Shown: in pieces, positions 59,111 to 64,000 of the stretch
Numbering within the stretch: position 1 is the stretch's first letter
How the letters are laid out: each line of letters begins with the position of its first letter
Origin: Rhizobium sp. L51/94
GTDB taxonomy: Bacteria; Pseudomonadota; Alphaproteobacteria; Rhizobiales; Rhizobiaceae
DNA length: 64,000 nucleotides
Reading direction: 5' to 3'
Assembly: GCF_019355555.1 (NCBI RefSeq)
Contig: NZ_CP072141.1
Location: 2,288,001-2,352,000, forward strand
The notes under the pieces: model-generated
Database searches by the model: none
Told to the model about the DNA's origin: nothing
Seen by the model: the letters and a program-made list of their open reading frames with translations, nothing else
Program-made: the position numbers and the translations under genes

Positions 59111-61210
<2,100 letters not shown>

Positions 61211-61274
61211 CCGGAATACCAATTGACCGAAACAAGAATAATCCCGGTACGGGAAGAGATAACGGAGAGCCGAA

Positions 61275-62450
<1,176 letters not shown>

Positions 62451-62771
62451 TAACGGACGGCTGCCGCGCAAGCGGCAGCCGATACCGTGACAATAATATG
62501 AAGCAGGGGGCCTTGGCCGCTTGCTTATGACACGGAAATGTAGCAAATGGCGCGCAGGCGCGATTTGCGCGGTGCTTTGCATGTGGAATTCGCATGTCGA
62601 AGTGGCTTTTAAATAGAACAATAAGGTGGGCTAGGTAGCCCAAAGGCTGGATAGGGATGCCAAACACTGGTGTCCCTCTCGATCTTTGAAACCGGTGATC
62701 CGCCTTACGTCATAAGACAAACCGCATTCTCTCGAGGGCGCGGCGATAACAGACAACAAGGATAATGTCGA
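62451..62771 (+). other. Spacer between tuf and the S10 operon
   Basis: 321 bp. It holds the hairpin at 62460-62481 and a possible promoter, TTGAAA (62686-62691) and TCATAA (62710-62715) with an 18-bp spacer, which would start a separate rpsJ transcript. No gene is convincing; an antisense frame across 62631-62981 overlaps rpsJ and is rejected. Confidence 0.4.
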
Positions 62772-63080
62772 ATGAACGGCCAGAATATCCGCATTCGCCT
62801 TAAGGCGTTCGATCATCGGATTCTCGACGCTTCTACGCGTGAGATCGTATCGACGGCTAAGCGCACCGGTGCAAGCGTCCGGGGCCCCGTTCCACTTCCG
62901 ACCCGTATCGAGAAGTTTACGGTTAACCGCTCCCCGCACATCGACAAGAAGAGCCGCGAACAGTTCGAGATGCGCACGCATAAGCGCCTGCTCGACATCG
63001 TTGACCCGACCCCCCAGACAGTAGACGCGCTGATGAAGCTCGATCTCGCTGCTGGTGTCGATGTTGAGATCAAGCTCTGA
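62772..63080 (+). CDS. rpsJ: 30S ribosomal protein S10
   Basis: A 102-residue protein of the 30S head that, as NusE, also joins NusB and NusG in antitermination. It begins [20 protein letters not shown] and has the loop [20 protein letters not shown]. First gene of the S10 operon. The nusG product it binds is encoded in the same window. Confidence 0.98.
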   Translation: MNGQNIRIRLKAFDHRILDASTREIVSTAKRTGASVRGPVPLPTRIEKFTVNRSPHIDKKSREQFEMRTHKRLLDIVDPTPQTVDALMKLDLAAGVDVEIKL

Positions 63081-63119
63081 GACTTACAGTCTTCGAGCTG
63101 AGTGAGAAGGATTGAACCG

Positions 63120-63761
63120 ATGCGTTCAGGTGTGATTGCACAGAAGGTGGGAATGACGCGCGTCTATAATGACGCAGGCGAGCATGTCCCTGTTACGGTA
63201 CTGCGTATGGAGAGCTGCCAGGTGGTGGCCCAGCGTACGGTCGAAAAGAATGGCTACGTCGCGGTCCAGGTTGGTTCTGGTGTGGCCAAGGTCAAGAATA
63301 CCTCGAAGTCCCTGCGTGGCCACTTTGCCGCTGCAAACGTCGAACCGAAGACCAAGCTGCAGGAATTCCGGGTTTCGGAAGACAACCTGCTTGAAATCGG
63401 CGCCGAAATCACGGCTTCCCATTTCGCCGCTGGTCAGCTGGTCGATGTTACCGGCACCACGGTCGGTAAGGGCTTTGCCGGCGCTATCAAGCGTCACGGC
63501 TTCGGCGGCCTGCGCGCCACCCACGGCGTGTCCGTATCGCACCGTTCGCACGGTTCGACCGGTTCGCGCCAGGATCCGGGCAAGGTATTCAAGAACAAGA
63601 AGATGGCTGGCCACATGGGCCAGACGCGCGTCACGACGCAGAACCTTGTAGTGGTTTCGACCGATGAAGATCGCGGTCTTATCCTGATCAAGGGTGCCGT
63701 CCCGGGCTCCAAGGGTGCCTGGATCATCGTTCGCGACGCCGTCAAGTCAGCCGCGAAGTAA
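63120..63761 (+). CDS. rplC: 50S ribosomal protein L3
   Basis: A 213-residue L3 that nucleates 50S assembly. It opens [20 protein letters not shown] and contains [20 protein letters not shown] and the loop [20 protein letters not shown], whose glutamine is the usual methylation site region. I use the ATG at 63120 with AAGG 9 bp upstream; the start at 63102 is upstream of the ribosome site. Confidence 0.98.
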   Translation: MRSGVIAQKVGMTRVYNDAGEHVPVTVLRMESCQVVAQRTVEKNGYVAVQVGSGVAKVKNTSKSLRGHFAAANVEPKTKLQEFRVSEDNLLEIGAEITASHFAAGQLVDVTGTTVGKGFAGAIKRHGFGGLRATHGVSVSHRSHGSTGSRQDPGKVFKNKKMAGHMGQTRVTTQNLVVVSTDEDRGLILIKGAVPGSKGAWIIVRDAVKSAAK

Positions 63762-63774
63762 GGGAGCCGAACCA

Positions 63775-64000
63775 ATGGAATTTAACGTCAAGACCCTCGA
63801 GGGGAAAGACGCCGGGAAGGTCTCCCTTTCTGATGCGATTTTCGGCCTCCAGCCGCGCGAGGACATTCTCGCTCGCGTCATCCGCTGGCAGCTGGCAAAG
63901 AAGCGCGCTGGCACGCACAAGTCCAAGGGCCGTGCTGAAATCTGGCGCACCGGTGCCAAGATGTACAAGCAGAAGGGTACGGGCCGCGCTCGTCACCACT
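63775..64000 (+). CDS. rplD: 50S ribosomal protein L4, 5' part
   Basis: The first 75 codons only; the window ends inside the gene. It reads [20 protein letters not shown] then [20 protein letters not shown] and the conserved loop region [28 protein letters not shown]. It starts 13 bp after rplC with AGGGAG upstream. In E. coli L4 represses the S10 operon. Confidence 0.96.
   Translation, partial: MEFNVKTLEGKDAGKVSLSDAIFGLQPREDILARVIRWQLAKKRAGTHKSKGRAEIWRTGAKMYKQKGTGRARHH

Noticed and set aside
62631..62981. Minus-strand 116-codon frame before and over rpsJ
   Set aside because: Overlaps the start of rpsJ and has no family features.

Overview
The window is chromosomal DNA of an alphaproteobacterium, most likely a Rhizobiaceae member (Rhizobium/Agrobacterium/Neorhizobium group). 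The evidence is the high G+C content, the gene orders dsbA-(aroQ)-accB-accC-aat and rne-amiC-mrcA-prfB, the cluster tRNA-Tyr/tRNA-Gly/tuf ... tRNA-Trp ... secE-nusG-rplKAJL-rpoBC-rpsLG-fusA-tuf-rpsJ-rplCD, an RNase E with a large insert in its S1 domain, and palindromic intergenic repeats of the kind rhizobia carry. The expected gene orders are recalled from knowledge of the group and were not searched.

Left part (1-15 kb). The end of an NDUFA12-family gene and a DUF2155 gene are followed on the minus strand by dsbA, a gutted aroQ, accB, accC and aat. Next come a PLP aminotransferase, a frameshifted phosphotransferase and the large RNase E gene. RNase E is divergent from amiC (septal amidase) and mrcA (class A penicillin-binding protein).

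Middle (15-25.5 kb). About 10 kb sit between mrcA and prfB, two genes normally adjacent. They encode a PNPOx-like protein, a second-type GreA/GreB factor, a MYG1 hydrolase, a compact arsenic operon (arsR, a 30-codon mini-ORF, acr3, arsC, arsH, MFS pump; every junction overlaps), two unknown genes, an SDR/LysR divergent pair and a hydroxypyruvate-isomerase-like gene. prfB then follows with the classical programmed +1 frameshift.

25.5-44 kb. Housekeeping genes (nadK, YigZ family, class I DAHP synthase, rlmB, tRNAs, one tuf copy) alternate with small genes that look like general stress functions: short membrane or basic proteins, a cold-shock protein, a YidB-family protein and a cytoplasmic alpha-amylase. 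Three of these transcription units have a GGAAC-N18-TT promoter, the signature of the alphaproteobacterial stress sigma factor EcfG/RpoE2. Most of this material separates tRNA-Trp from secE.

44-64 kb. The transcription/translation superoperon runs secE, nusG, rplK, rplA, rplJ, rplL, rpoB, rpoC, then (after a palindromic repeat and two opposite-strand genes, one a class A-like acid phosphatase) rpsL, rpsG, fusA, a second tuf whose sequence matches the first, rpsJ, rplC and a truncated rplD. Leaders and junctions carry several strong hairpins.

I saw no insertion sequence, CRISPR array, prophage or obvious new multi-gene defence system. The most interesting items are the arsenic operon architecture, the EcfG-linked stress block, the aroQ remnant, the duplicated tuf and the RNase E insert.
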